DNA of 59,475 nucleotides from an uncultured Acetobacteraceae bacterium (lineage in GTDB: Bacteria; Pseudomonadota; Alphaproteobacteria; Acetobacterales; Acetobacteraceae). The notes beneath the pieces were generated by a model. That model had not been told where the DNA came from. It made no database searches and saw only the letters and a program-made list of their open reading frames with translations. Every line of letters starts with the position of its first letter. Positions within the stretch are counted from its first letter, which is position 1. A program made the position numbers and the translations under genes. The stretch is taken from contig CALMVT010000273.1 in NCBI GenBank assembly GCA_937873175.1, forward strand, positions 1-59,475. Reading direction: 5' to 3'. Positions 53,053 through 59,475 of the stretch are shown here, one piece after another.

Positions 53053-54389
53053 GCATCGAGGCGACCGAGCTCAAGCACACGGACGTGAACTTCGTGAGCC
53101 TGGTCAAGCACGGCGCCAACCGCATCCCGTTTCGGATCGTCAAAGAGGACAAGGAAGCCATGCTGGACCTCGGAAAGATCAGCCGCAGCCTGTTCCGCAA
53201 GGCCGAGGGCCCGCCCGCCGTCGTCGCCGTCCTGGTGAGCAAGGACGCGGACCACGCGAAGGTGGAGGCGGCGCTCTCCGAGGCCGGCCTCGTCGTCGCG
53301 CAGAAGTCGGAAACCGACGACGCCGTGGTCTACGCCCAGCCCGACGCGCAGCCCGGCGGGCGCGACGGCACCTTGCGCCTCAACGACGACGTGGCGCTCG
53401 TCGTGGGGGGCCTCGCCGACCTGCCGAGCCGGGTGCAGAAGGAGTTCTGCTCCTACGCCGTAGACAGCGACAAATTCATGGAGAACCTGAACGCGAACGG
53501 CTTCTTCCCCTCGATGATGCTCGCCACCGATGCCCTGGTGGGCACGGTGATGAACATTATGAAGGACGCGGAGGACCCCGGCGCGGCCGCTTCCGCGATC
53601 GGCGCTGCGATCGATGACTTCAAGAGCTACGTCCTTCCGACGGTGTCCGGCATCCCGGTGCGCGCGTTCAAGGCGGATGTCGCGGTCCGCAAGGCGACCG
53701 AGGTCGTGATCGTCGGCATCAAGCCGGACGCGGGCCTGGCGCTCACCAAGCCCGGCAACCAGACAACGCAGTCCGGCTCGGGCCTGGGCGCCGGCGCCAA
53801 CGCCAACGGCACCGCCTTCGACCCGGAAGCGGACAAGGTGCGCGCCACCAAGGCGGAAGCGCCGATCGGCGTGCAGCGCCAGGCCGAGCCCAGCCCGGTG
53901 AACGCGAACCAGGGCCGCGCCGACAGCAGCATGCCCAACGGCGGCGAGGCGCCGATCGGCGTGCAGCGCACCGCCGAGCCGCAGGCCGTGGAAGGCAGCC
54001 AAGGGCGCACCACCACGGATGCGACGCCCCGCGGCGAAGCGCCGATCGGCACCGGCGTCGTCCCCGAGCGCAGCCCGGTGCTCGACGCTCAGCGCACCGA
54101 GACGGTCACGGTGGCCGGCATGATGAAGGAGTTCACCGAAGCCATGAACGCTTCGGTCGCCTCGTTCCGCGCCGAGGTGCTGTCCGGCCTCACCGCCGTG
54201 CAGAAGGACGTGACCGGCATGGCGACGCGCTTGGAAGGCGTGGAAGCCCGCACCCAAAAGGCCGAGGAGGCGATTTCCGGCACGGCGCTGGGCGACGCCG
54301 CCGGCGACCCGCCGGGCCGCCCGTCCCGCACGACCAAGTCCGAAGGCCCGCCGCCGCTGCTCGACACCGCCTACCACCGCGCCGCCTGA
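53040..54389 (+). CDS. Scaffold/capsid-assembly protein with internal repeats
   Basis: 449 aa between protease and capsid. The N-terminus (TDVNFVSLVKHGANRIPFRI) is typical of XkdF-associated proteins. A linker contains three near repeats of EAPIG(V/T)-x-R with Pro/Glu/Gln, and the end is a coiled coil (MMKEFTEAMNASVASFRAEV). This is typical of scaffolds removed by the protease. Position-based call. Confidence 0.65.
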   Translation: MPRLSIEATELKHTDVNFVSLVKHGANRIPFRIVKEDKEAMLDLGKISRSLFRKAEGPPAVVAVLVSKDADHAKVEAALSEAGLVVAQKSETDDAVVYAQPDAQPGGRDGTLRLNDDVALVVGGLADLPSRVQKEFCSYAVDSDKFMENLNANGFFPSMMLATDALVGTVMNIMKDAEDPGAAASAIGAAIDDFKSYVLPTVSGIPVRAFKADVAVRKATEVVIVGIKPDAGLALTKPGNQTTQSGSGLGAGANANGTAFDPEADKVRATKAEAPIGVQRQAEPSPVNANQGRADSSMPNGGEAPIGVQRTAEPQAVEGSQGRTTTDATPRGEAPIGTGVVPERSPVLDAQRTETVTVAGMMKEFTEAMNASVASFRAEVLSGLTAVQKDVTGMATRLEGVEARTQKAEEAISGTALGDAAGDPPGRPSRTTKSEGPPPLLDTAYHRAA

Positions 54390-54470
54390 ACCCCGCCCAG
54401 CCGCAAGCCCGAAGGGTTTCGGCGCCCCGCCCAGTCGCCGGATGACCGGCTGAAACGAAAGGACCAGCCC

Positions 54471-55445
54471 ATGTCGAGCACGCAGAGCCTGCTTCAAAAG
54501 GCCGACCTTGCCATCGCCGATCTCGCGCTCAACGGCGGCACGCTGACGGCCGAGCAGGGGGCGAGCTTCATCCGGCGCCTGATCAAGGAGCCCACCCTGA
54601 TCAAGCTGTGCCGCGTGATCGAGATGACGAGCCCGCAGCGCAAGATCAACAAGATCGGCTTCGGCACCCGCATCCTGCGCCGCGCCGCGTCCGGCGTGGC
54701 CCTCACGCCTGCGCAGCGCTCCAAGCCCACCACCGACCAGATCCAGCTCAACACCAAGGAGCAGATCGCGGAGGTTCGGCTGCCCTACGACGTGCTGGAA
54801 GACAACATCGAGCGGGCCTCGGTCGCCGACAACTCGCCCGCCAACACCGGCCCGGGCGGCCTGCGCCAGACCATCCTCGACCTGATCGCCGAGCGGGCCG
54901 CGCTCGACATGGAGGAGCTGGGCCTGCTGGGCGACACCAACTACGTGAACGCGGGCGACGCGGACGACGCGGCGTTCCTGAGCCAGAACGACGGCTGGCT
55001 GAAGATCGCGGGCACCCAGGGCCACGTCGCCGACGCCGGGCAGACCACGATCACCAAGGCGATCTTCAAGGCCGGCCTCAAGGCGATGCCGAGCCAGTAC
55101 CTGCGCAACCGCACGGCGCTCAAGCACTTCGTCAGCGTGAACAACCTGACGGAATACCGCGACACGCTGAGCGACCGCACGGGCTCTCTGGGCGACGCCA
55201 ACGTCACGGGGCTGAGCCCGGCCTACGCCTACGGCTCGCCGGTGGAGCAGGTGGCGCTGATGCCGGAGTCGAAGGGGATGTTCACCGACCCGCTGAACCT
55301 GATCTTCGGCATCCAGCGCCAGGTCAGCATGGAGTTCGACAAGGACATCACGAGCCGCGTCTACATCATCGTGCTAACCGCGCGCATCGACTTCAAGGTC
55401 GAGACCGCAGATGCCATGGTCTATTACCAAAATATTGCCAGTTAA
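54471..55445 (+). CDS. Major capsid protein, HK97-like fold
   Basis: 324 aa. EQGASFIRRLIKEPTLIKLC, FGTRILRRAASGVALTPAQR, LPYDVLEDNIERAS, and MEELGLLGDTNYVNAGDADD are consistent with PBSX/P2-like capsid proteins. The C-terminal beta strands (GIQRQVSMEFDKDITSRVYI) form the P-domain-like part. Preceded by small hairpins, including GCCGG/CCGGC at 54437-54450, suiting strong translation. SD GAAAGGA. Confidence 0.85.
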   Translation: MSSTQSLLQKADLAIADLALNGGTLTAEQGASFIRRLIKEPTLIKLCRVIEMTSPQRKINKIGFGTRILRRAASGVALTPAQRSKPTTDQIQLNTKEQIAEVRLPYDVLEDNIERASVADNSPANTGPGGLRQTILDLIAERAALDMEELGLLGDTNYVNAGDADDAAFLSQNDGWLKIAGTQGHVADAGQTTITKAIFKAGLKAMPSQYLRNRTALKHFVSVNNLTEYRDTLSDRTGSLGDANVTGLSPAYAYGSPVEQVALMPESKGMFTDPLNLIFGIQRQVSMEFDKDITSRVYIIVLTARIDFKVETADAMVYYQNIAS

Positions 55446-55481
55446 CAACGACCTAGCCCGCCTTCCTGCTATGATCCGTGT

Positions 55482-56018
55482 ATGGAAAACACCGACACGG
55501 ATCTGGCATGGGCGGCGGGGCTGATCGACGGCGAGGGCTACGTCGGGGTTAAGAAGGTCTTAAACCACCGCCAGAACTACATTTCTCAATGCTGGGTCTC
55601 GGTCGCAATGACCCACTTCGCCGCCGTTGAACGCTTGCACGAGATGTTCGGGGTCGGGTCCGTATTCGAGACGCTGCGGCCGAAGAACCCGCTGCACAAG
55701 CCTCAGAAGCGATGGACTGCCGTGAGCCGCCACGCCTACTACGTGGCCAAGCAGATCGCGCCTTATGCGGTCGTAAAACGGATCGAGCTGTTCAGCATCA
55801 TCGCGCACTACGAACACGGCGAGAAACCGAAGATCAACAGGCCTGGTGTTGTCGGGGAAGGTAACGGCTTCGCTAAGCTGAGTAACGAGCAAGTGGTTCA
55901 AATCAGGAACCTCCGAGGCGCAATGTCGCAGCAAAAGATTGCCGACCTGTTCGGCGTGTCCCAGACACTCATAAGCGCCATCCTGCGCGGCGCGCGTTGG
56001 ACGCATATTCCAGACTGA
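55482..56018 (+). mobile_element. Free-standing LAGLIDADG homing endonuclease gene
   Basis: 178 aa. One LAGLIDADG motif as AWAAGLIDGEGYVGVKK, then a beta-rich body, and a C-terminal helix-turn-helix (LSNEQVVQIRNLRGAMSQQK, IADLFGVSQTLISAILRGA) like NUMOD/Mor-type DNA-binding tails. Codons are less GC-rich than the flanking capsid genes. It interrupts the capsid-to-connector order, as expected for a mobile element. Confidence 0.85.
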
Positions 56019-56030
56019 CAGGAGGCCTTT

Positions 56031-56534
56031 GTGCCCACGGCGACCCTGCTCTACCCCGAAAGCTACTCTGTGCTCGGCCGCGACAAGTTCCTGAAGAACG
56101 TCCCGCGCCCGGTGACGCCTGAGATGGCGGCCTACCTCGCCACCGACCCGCGCTTCATCGTGGACGGCTTGCACGGCGACCCCGTGGGCACCGAGCCCGC
56201 CGCCCCGCCCGTGGTGGTCGTGGAAGCGCAGCAGGTGGTGATCGCCGAAACCGCCGAGCCCGGCAACGGCACCACGCTCGAGGAAGCGCTCGACCTGGTC
56301 CCGGAGGGCGACGAGAACTACGACGAGGACGGCAAGCCGAGCCTCCCCGCGCTGTCGCTGCTGATGGGCCGCGTGGTCACGGAAGACGAGCGGGACCGGG
56401 CGCTCGCGGGCGCGTCCAACCCCGCCGCCAGCCTTCAAGCCGCCGACGCGGCGGAAGCCGCCCCGGTCCGCACCCGCATCGTGCGCAAGCGCAAAGCGCC
56501 CGACCCCACGATCGAGGACGCCCAAGAAATCTGA
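56031..56534 (+). CDS. FluMu-N-terminal-domain-like structural protein
   Basis: 167 aa, GTG start. LLYPESYSVLGRDKFLKNVP, then RPVTPEMAAYLATDPRFIVD, resembles the Mu-like FluMu N-terminal motif (KFLKN-x-P-x-V...RF-x-V) found in phage head accessory proteins. The remainder is acidic with a basic tail (RTRIVRKRKAP). Located where head-decoration or connector-accessory genes usually sit. Confidence 0.6.
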   Translation: MPTATLLYPESYSVLGRDKFLKNVPRPVTPEMAAYLATDPRFIVDGLHGDPVGTEPAAPPVVVVEAQQVVIAETAEPGNGTTLEEALDLVPEGDENYDEDGKPSLPALSLLMGRVVTEDERDRALAGASNPAASLQAADAAEAAPVRTRIVRKRKAPDPTIEDAQEI

Positions 56535-56570
56535 TGGGAAAGATCTGACCGCCGGACCCGGAGCAGCGCC

Positions 56571-57290
56571 GTGCTGATGCTCGCCACCCCCGACGATGTC
56601 ATGACCGACCTTGGCTACGACACGTCGATGACCAACATCGCCGGTGCCGCCCGCTCCGCGCTGCGCATCGCCTCCGCCACGCTGGCCGCCGCGCTGCAAA
56701 CCGATTTCACCCACGGCGAGGTGGTCGACATCTTCTACGTCGAAGGCCCGTCCGACGGCCGGCACGGCGGCGTCAGCACCGAGTTCCGGCTGAGCCAGGG
56801 CTTCGTGGCGACCGCCCCGGCCCTCGTCGCCGCCTTTGCCGGGAGCTCGTCGGAGCTCGCCGACTCCTACGCCCGCGCCGACGTGTCGACGGCCATGCTG
56901 GTCGGGCTCGAGAAGGGGGTGGCCGTGGACGCCCTGAACCTTTACCGGCGCTCCTGGGTGCGCTTCGCCTACACCAAGGGCTTCCCGCCGAGCGACGACG
57001 ACCCCGCGCTGTACGACCCGGCGGCCGTGCCGGACTGGCTGGAAGAAGCGGCCACCATCCACGCCAAGATTTCCCTGCAGTCGAACCCCTCGCTCGAGGA
57101 CCCCGCGATCAAGCTGGACAGCAAGCTTCTGCAAACGCAGCTCGCCAACCTGCTGCGCCCGCACATGCGCTACGCGCCGGCGGCGGTGCGACCGACCATG
57201 ACCCTGGCCTCGGGCACCGCCCAGCTGCCCACGGCGACCGCCCCCGCGGCGGCGCCCTTCCGGGCCGGCCTGCGCTTCCGGGACGACTGA
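56571..57290 (+). CDS. Head-tail connector (gp6-like)
   Basis: 239 aa; GTG 56571, or ATG 56577. The start LATPDDVMTDLGYDTSMTNI and the helix ALRIASATLAAALQTDF suit adaptor proteins that follow the capsid gene. Further segments: GVAVDALNLYRRSWVRFAYT and LEEAATIHAKISLQSNPS. Called from position and size. Confidence 0.6.
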   Translation: MLMLATPDDVMTDLGYDTSMTNIAGAARSALRIASATLAAALQTDFTHGEVVDIFYVEGPSDGRHGGVSTEFRLSQGFVATAPALVAAFAGSSSELADSYARADVSTAMLVGLEKGVAVDALNLYRRSWVRFAYTKGFPPSDDDPALYDPAAVPDWLEEAATIHAKISLQSNPSLEDPAIKLDSKLLQTQLANLLRPHMRYAPAAVRPTMTLASGTAQLPTATAPAAAPFRAGLRFRDD

Positions 57291-57295
57291 CCCCC

Positions 57296-57937
57296 ATGGC
57301 CGAAACCCTCGAGTTCTCCTTTGCCCGACGCGGCAACAAGTTCGATGACCCCGGGCGTGGCCTCGCCGAGTGGGCGCGCGCCCTGGACGCCGGCATGGCG
57401 GTCGCGGGCCGCGGCATGCCGGCCGACATGCGCCAGCACCTCGCCGGCGTCGCCGACGCATTGGCCGCGCGCCACGGCGGCAAGTGGCCGGGCAGCACGG
57501 GCAGCGCCTCCTTGTCGTCGCGCTCCGGCGACCTGCTGCGCTCCTTGCGAGCCGGCGTTGCGGTGGCTGGCACGGGCTTCGCCGACACCCGCGGCTCCTT
57601 GGCCGGCGCCGCCTACCTCCGGGTGCACGAGTACGGCGGCACGGTCACGCCGCGCGGGGCCCGCTTCCTCGCGATCCCGCTGCCGGCCGCGCTCAACCCC
57701 AACGGCACGCCGATCAAGGACGACCCGCGCGCCTGGACCAACACCTTTGTGCAGAAAAGCCGGGCCGGCAACCTGCTGATCTTCCGCCGGCAAGGGGCCG
57801 GCATCGTGCCGCTCTACGCGCTGAAAAGCTCGGTGACGCTCCGCCCGCGCCTGGGCGCCCGGGACCTCGCCCGCGAGCGCATGCCCTACCTCACGAGCAA
57901 GGTGCTGGACACGGTGCTTGCGGGGCTCGCGGCATGA
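57296..57937 (+). CDS. HK97 gp10-like tail-completion protein
   Basis: 213 aa. YLRVHEYGGTVTPRGARFLA followed by PLPAALNPNGTPIKDDP, then RAGNLLIFRRQGAGIVPLYA and LKSSVTLRPRLG. The HEYGGT motif and the Leu-Lys-x-Ser-Val end are typical of the HK97 gp10/neck family. Confidence 0.75.
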   Translation: MAETLEFSFARRGNKFDDPGRGLAEWARALDAGMAVAGRGMPADMRQHLAGVADALAARHGGKWPGSTGSASLSSRSGDLLRSLRAGVAVAGTGFADTRGSLAGAAYLRVHEYGGTVTPRGARFLAIPLPAALNPNGTPIKDDPRAWTNTFVQKSRAGNLLIFRRQGAGIVPLYALKSSVTLRPRLGARDLARERMPYLTSKVLDTVLAGLAA

Positions 57938-57943
57938 GCGGCA

Positions 57944-57957
57944 TGCAGTTAACTGCA
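57944..57957. repeat. TGCA palindrome, copy 25 (perfect)
   Basis: TGCA-GTTAAC-TGCA, 11 bp upstream of the tail-terminator ATG. Confidence 0.8.
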
Positions 57958-57968
57958 AGGGGCGCCTG

Positions 57969-58433
57969 ATGGCGGACACCGTGCGCCTGGCCTGCCTCAA
58001 GGCCCTGCAAGCCCAGCTGCAGGCGGTGCAGGAAGGCGAGGACGACTACCTGCTGCGCTTCACCCAGGTGGTGCTGGGGCCGATCGACGCCGGCGAAGGC
58101 GGGCGGCGCCGGGCCATGGTGGGCATCGTGCCGGGCCGCGAGGTGACCGACGTGCAGTTCCCGCTGACCTACTGCGTGCTGCCGCTTGCGGTCGAGTTCC
58201 GCGCGACCTGGGGGATCGGCGACCCGCCGAGCCAAGAGCTGGCCGAGGCGATCCTCGGCGACATCCGGCGCAAGGTCTTGGAAGACGCAGGCCTCGGGGG
58301 GCACGCGATCGACCTGAAGGACGCGGGCTCCGAGATAACGCTCAACAGCTTTGCCGACAAGGCGATCTACGGCGTGGCGCACTTCGAGCTGCTCTACCGC
58401 CACGCCACCCAAGACCCTCGCCAGCCGATCTGA
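57969..58433 (+). CDS. Tail-terminator-like protein
   Basis: 154 aa. VRLACLKALQAQLQAVQEGE, then REVTDVQFPLTYCVLPLAVE and GVAHFELLYRHATQDPRQP: a mixed alpha/beta protein of the size and position of siphovirus tail-terminator proteins. Confidence 0.6.
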   Translation: MADTVRLACLKALQAQLQAVQEGEDDYLLRFTQVVLGPIDAGEGGRRRAMVGIVPGREVTDVQFPLTYCVLPLAVEFRATWGIGDPPSQELAEAILGDIRRKVLEDAGLGGHAIDLKDAGSEITLNSFADKAIYGVAHFELLYRHATQDPRQPI

Positions 58434-58452
58434 CCCCGCAAAGGAGCGCCCG

Positions 58453-58866
58453 ATGAACCTGAGCCAAGCGACCGGAATTGCCATGCTGGCGGGGGGCCTG
58501 CCGCACTTCAACGGCGGCACCCTCACCTTCTACTCGGGCACCATGCCCACCACCCCGGAAACTGCGCTCGCCGGCAACACGGCGCTGGTGGCCTTTAGCT
58601 TCGCCGCCACCGCGTTCCCGGCGCCGACCTACAGCAACCCGGTCGCCCAGTCGCTCGCCATCCTGGCCGCCGCCACCGTGAACCCGACCGCGTCGGGCAC
58701 CGCGACGTTCGCGCGGGCGGTGCGCTCGGACGGCAGCACGGTGATCGCCGACTACACGGTGGGCGTGGCTGGGTCTGGCGCCGACATCATCATCGGCAAC
58801 ACCGGCATCCAGACCGGCGTGCCGGTGACCGTCAACTCGTTCGCCATGAAGCTGCCTGCGGTCTAG
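58453..58866 (+). CDS. Tail/virion structural protein, 137 aa
   Basis: GGTLTFYSGTMPTTPETALA, then LVAFSFAATAFPAP and IIIGNTGIQTGVPVTVNSFA. Thr/Ala/Gly-rich beta protein resembling phage tail or decoration proteins. SD AAGGAG before ATG 58453, without hairpin arms. Confidence 0.6.
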   Translation: MNLSQATGIAMLAGGLPHFNGGTLTFYSGTMPTTPETALAGNTALVAFSFAATAFPAPTYSNPVAQSLAILAAATVNPTASGTATFARAVRSDGSTVIADYTVGVAGSGADIIIGNTGIQTGVPVTVNSFAMKLPAV

Positions 58867-58871
58867 CCGCC

Positions 58872-59475
58872 ATGGCGCTGCAGTTCCTGGACCGGGTACG
58901 GGTGTCGACGGCCACCACCGGGACCGGCGCGGTCGCGATCGGCCCCGCCCTCGCGGGGTTCCAGGCCTTCGACGGCATGGCGGTCGGCAACACCGGGCAC
59001 TACGTGCTCGAGGAGGGAGCGAACTGGGAGGTCGGCCTCGGCACGCTGACCAGCGCCGCCACATGGGCCCGCACCACGGTGATCGCCAGCAGCGCCGGCG
59101 CGGGCAACCCGATAACCCTGGCCGGCAACGCCCAGCTTTACCTGTCCTGGACCGCCACGATCGCGAACCAGGTGAGCGGTCCCACCGACAGCTTCTATCT
59201 GAACAACGTGCTGCAATCCGGCCCGGCGAACGGGCTGCCGCGCCTCGACATCTATACGACGCCAGGCAGCTTCGCATGGACCAAGATCGCCGGTTCGGGT
59301 TTGGTCGATGTCGTGCTGATCGGCGCGGGCGGCGGCGGCGGCGCGGGCGGCGTCATTGCGCTGAACACCAACTCGTCGGGCGGCGCGGGCGGCGGCGCCG
59401 GCGCGCGCTTTGCCGCAACATATCCGGCGGCGCTGGTCGCCGCGACGGTTTCGGGCACCATCGGCACCCCCGGCG
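58872..59475 (+). CDS. Tail protein, truncated by window end
   Basis: At least 201 codons visible. Beta-rich with LVDVVLIGAGGGGGAGGVIA near the visible end. Gly-rich runs like this are typical of tail-fibre or tail-tip adhesins. Runs off the window. Confidence 0.6.
   Translation, partial: MALQFLDRVRVSTATTGTGAVAIGPALAGFQAFDGMAVGNTGHYVLEEGANWEVGLGTLTSAATWARTTVIASSAGAGNPITLAGNAQLYLSWTATIANQVSGPTDSFYLNNVLQSGPANGLPRLDIYTTPGSFAWTKIAGSGLVDVVLIGAGGGGGAGGVIALNTNSSGGAGGGAGARFAATYPAALVAATVSGTIGTPG

Overview
This window is a 59 kb piece of a GC-rich tailed double-stranded DNA phage genome. It is siphovirus-like: HK97-type portal, protease and capsid, gp10-like and tail-terminator-like proteins, and no sheath gene in view. 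The host is probably a high-GC proteobacterium, and an alphaproteobacterium is the best guess. That guess rests on a regulator resembling the DNA-binding half of CtrA, a DUF3309 membrane peptide and two-membrane lysis genes; it is inference. ParA with a ribbon-helix-helix partner, an XRE repressor and no integrase in view suggest a temperate phage kept as a plasmid-like prophage. Nearly all genes are on the + strand. The exceptions are 4251-5340 and 8671-10853. Neighbouring genes commonly overlap by 4 bases (ATGA, GTGA, TTGA).

Layout. 0-8.6 kb: a Cas4/RecB-like exonuclease, a RuvC-like resolvase, a PEP-CTERM-like protein, a winged-helix protein and a DUF6011 protein. 8.7-10.9 kb (- strand): a disordered acidic protein, a membrane protein, and the RHH and ParA partition pair. 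11.0-13.0 kb: lysis genes (inner and outer spanin, GH19-like endolysin, LLH-type holin). 13.1-19.5 kb: the CtrA-like regulator and small accessory genes, including BRCT, ParB-like, RarA/MgsA-like and HNH proteins. 19.5-27.4 kb: many very small genes, mostly with a private promoter, plus long non-coding stretches. 27.4-27.9 kb: XRE repressor and its AT-richer control region. 28.0-36.0 kb: a RapZ C-terminal protein, then a tightly overlapping amino-sugar/glycosylation operon. 36.0-41.0 kb: ParB-like protein, small terminase, and a large terminase interrupted by an HNH intein. 41.0-47.9 kb: a dikinase-like protein whose acceptor domain is replaced, a CsrA-like protein, two Cys-phosphatases and unknowns. 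47.9-50.3 kb: family A DNA polymerase. 50.4-59.5 kb: portal, protease, scaffold, capsid, a LAGLIDADG homing endonuclease, connector and tail genes.

The most striking observation is regulatory. In 21 places, 20 of them at the head of a gene or operon, the Shine-Dalgarno AAGGAG is the loop of a small hairpin. The flanking arms differ in sequence from site to site but remain complementary. A hexaloop of form A-N-G-G-A-N is the classical target of CsrA/RsmE proteins, and the phage carries a CsrA-like gene at 43265-43567. Most structural genes lack the hairpin. I infer a phage-encoded post-transcriptional regulon.

Two further layers overlie it. (1) A dispersed palindrome, TGCA-N6-TGCA with an AT-rich centre, occurs about 25 times from 1.1 to 58 kb, where chance predicts about one. 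It is often just upstream of promoters, and looks like an operator or stoperator, or a centromere. (2) A promoter family TTGACC/TGGACA-N17-AGAGTG is used in 14 places. At least seven of these transcripts are predicted to begin directly with a GGGG/CCCC-type hairpin. Palindrome, promoter, 5' hairpin and SD hairpin together form a repeated gene cassette in the 20-24 kb region.
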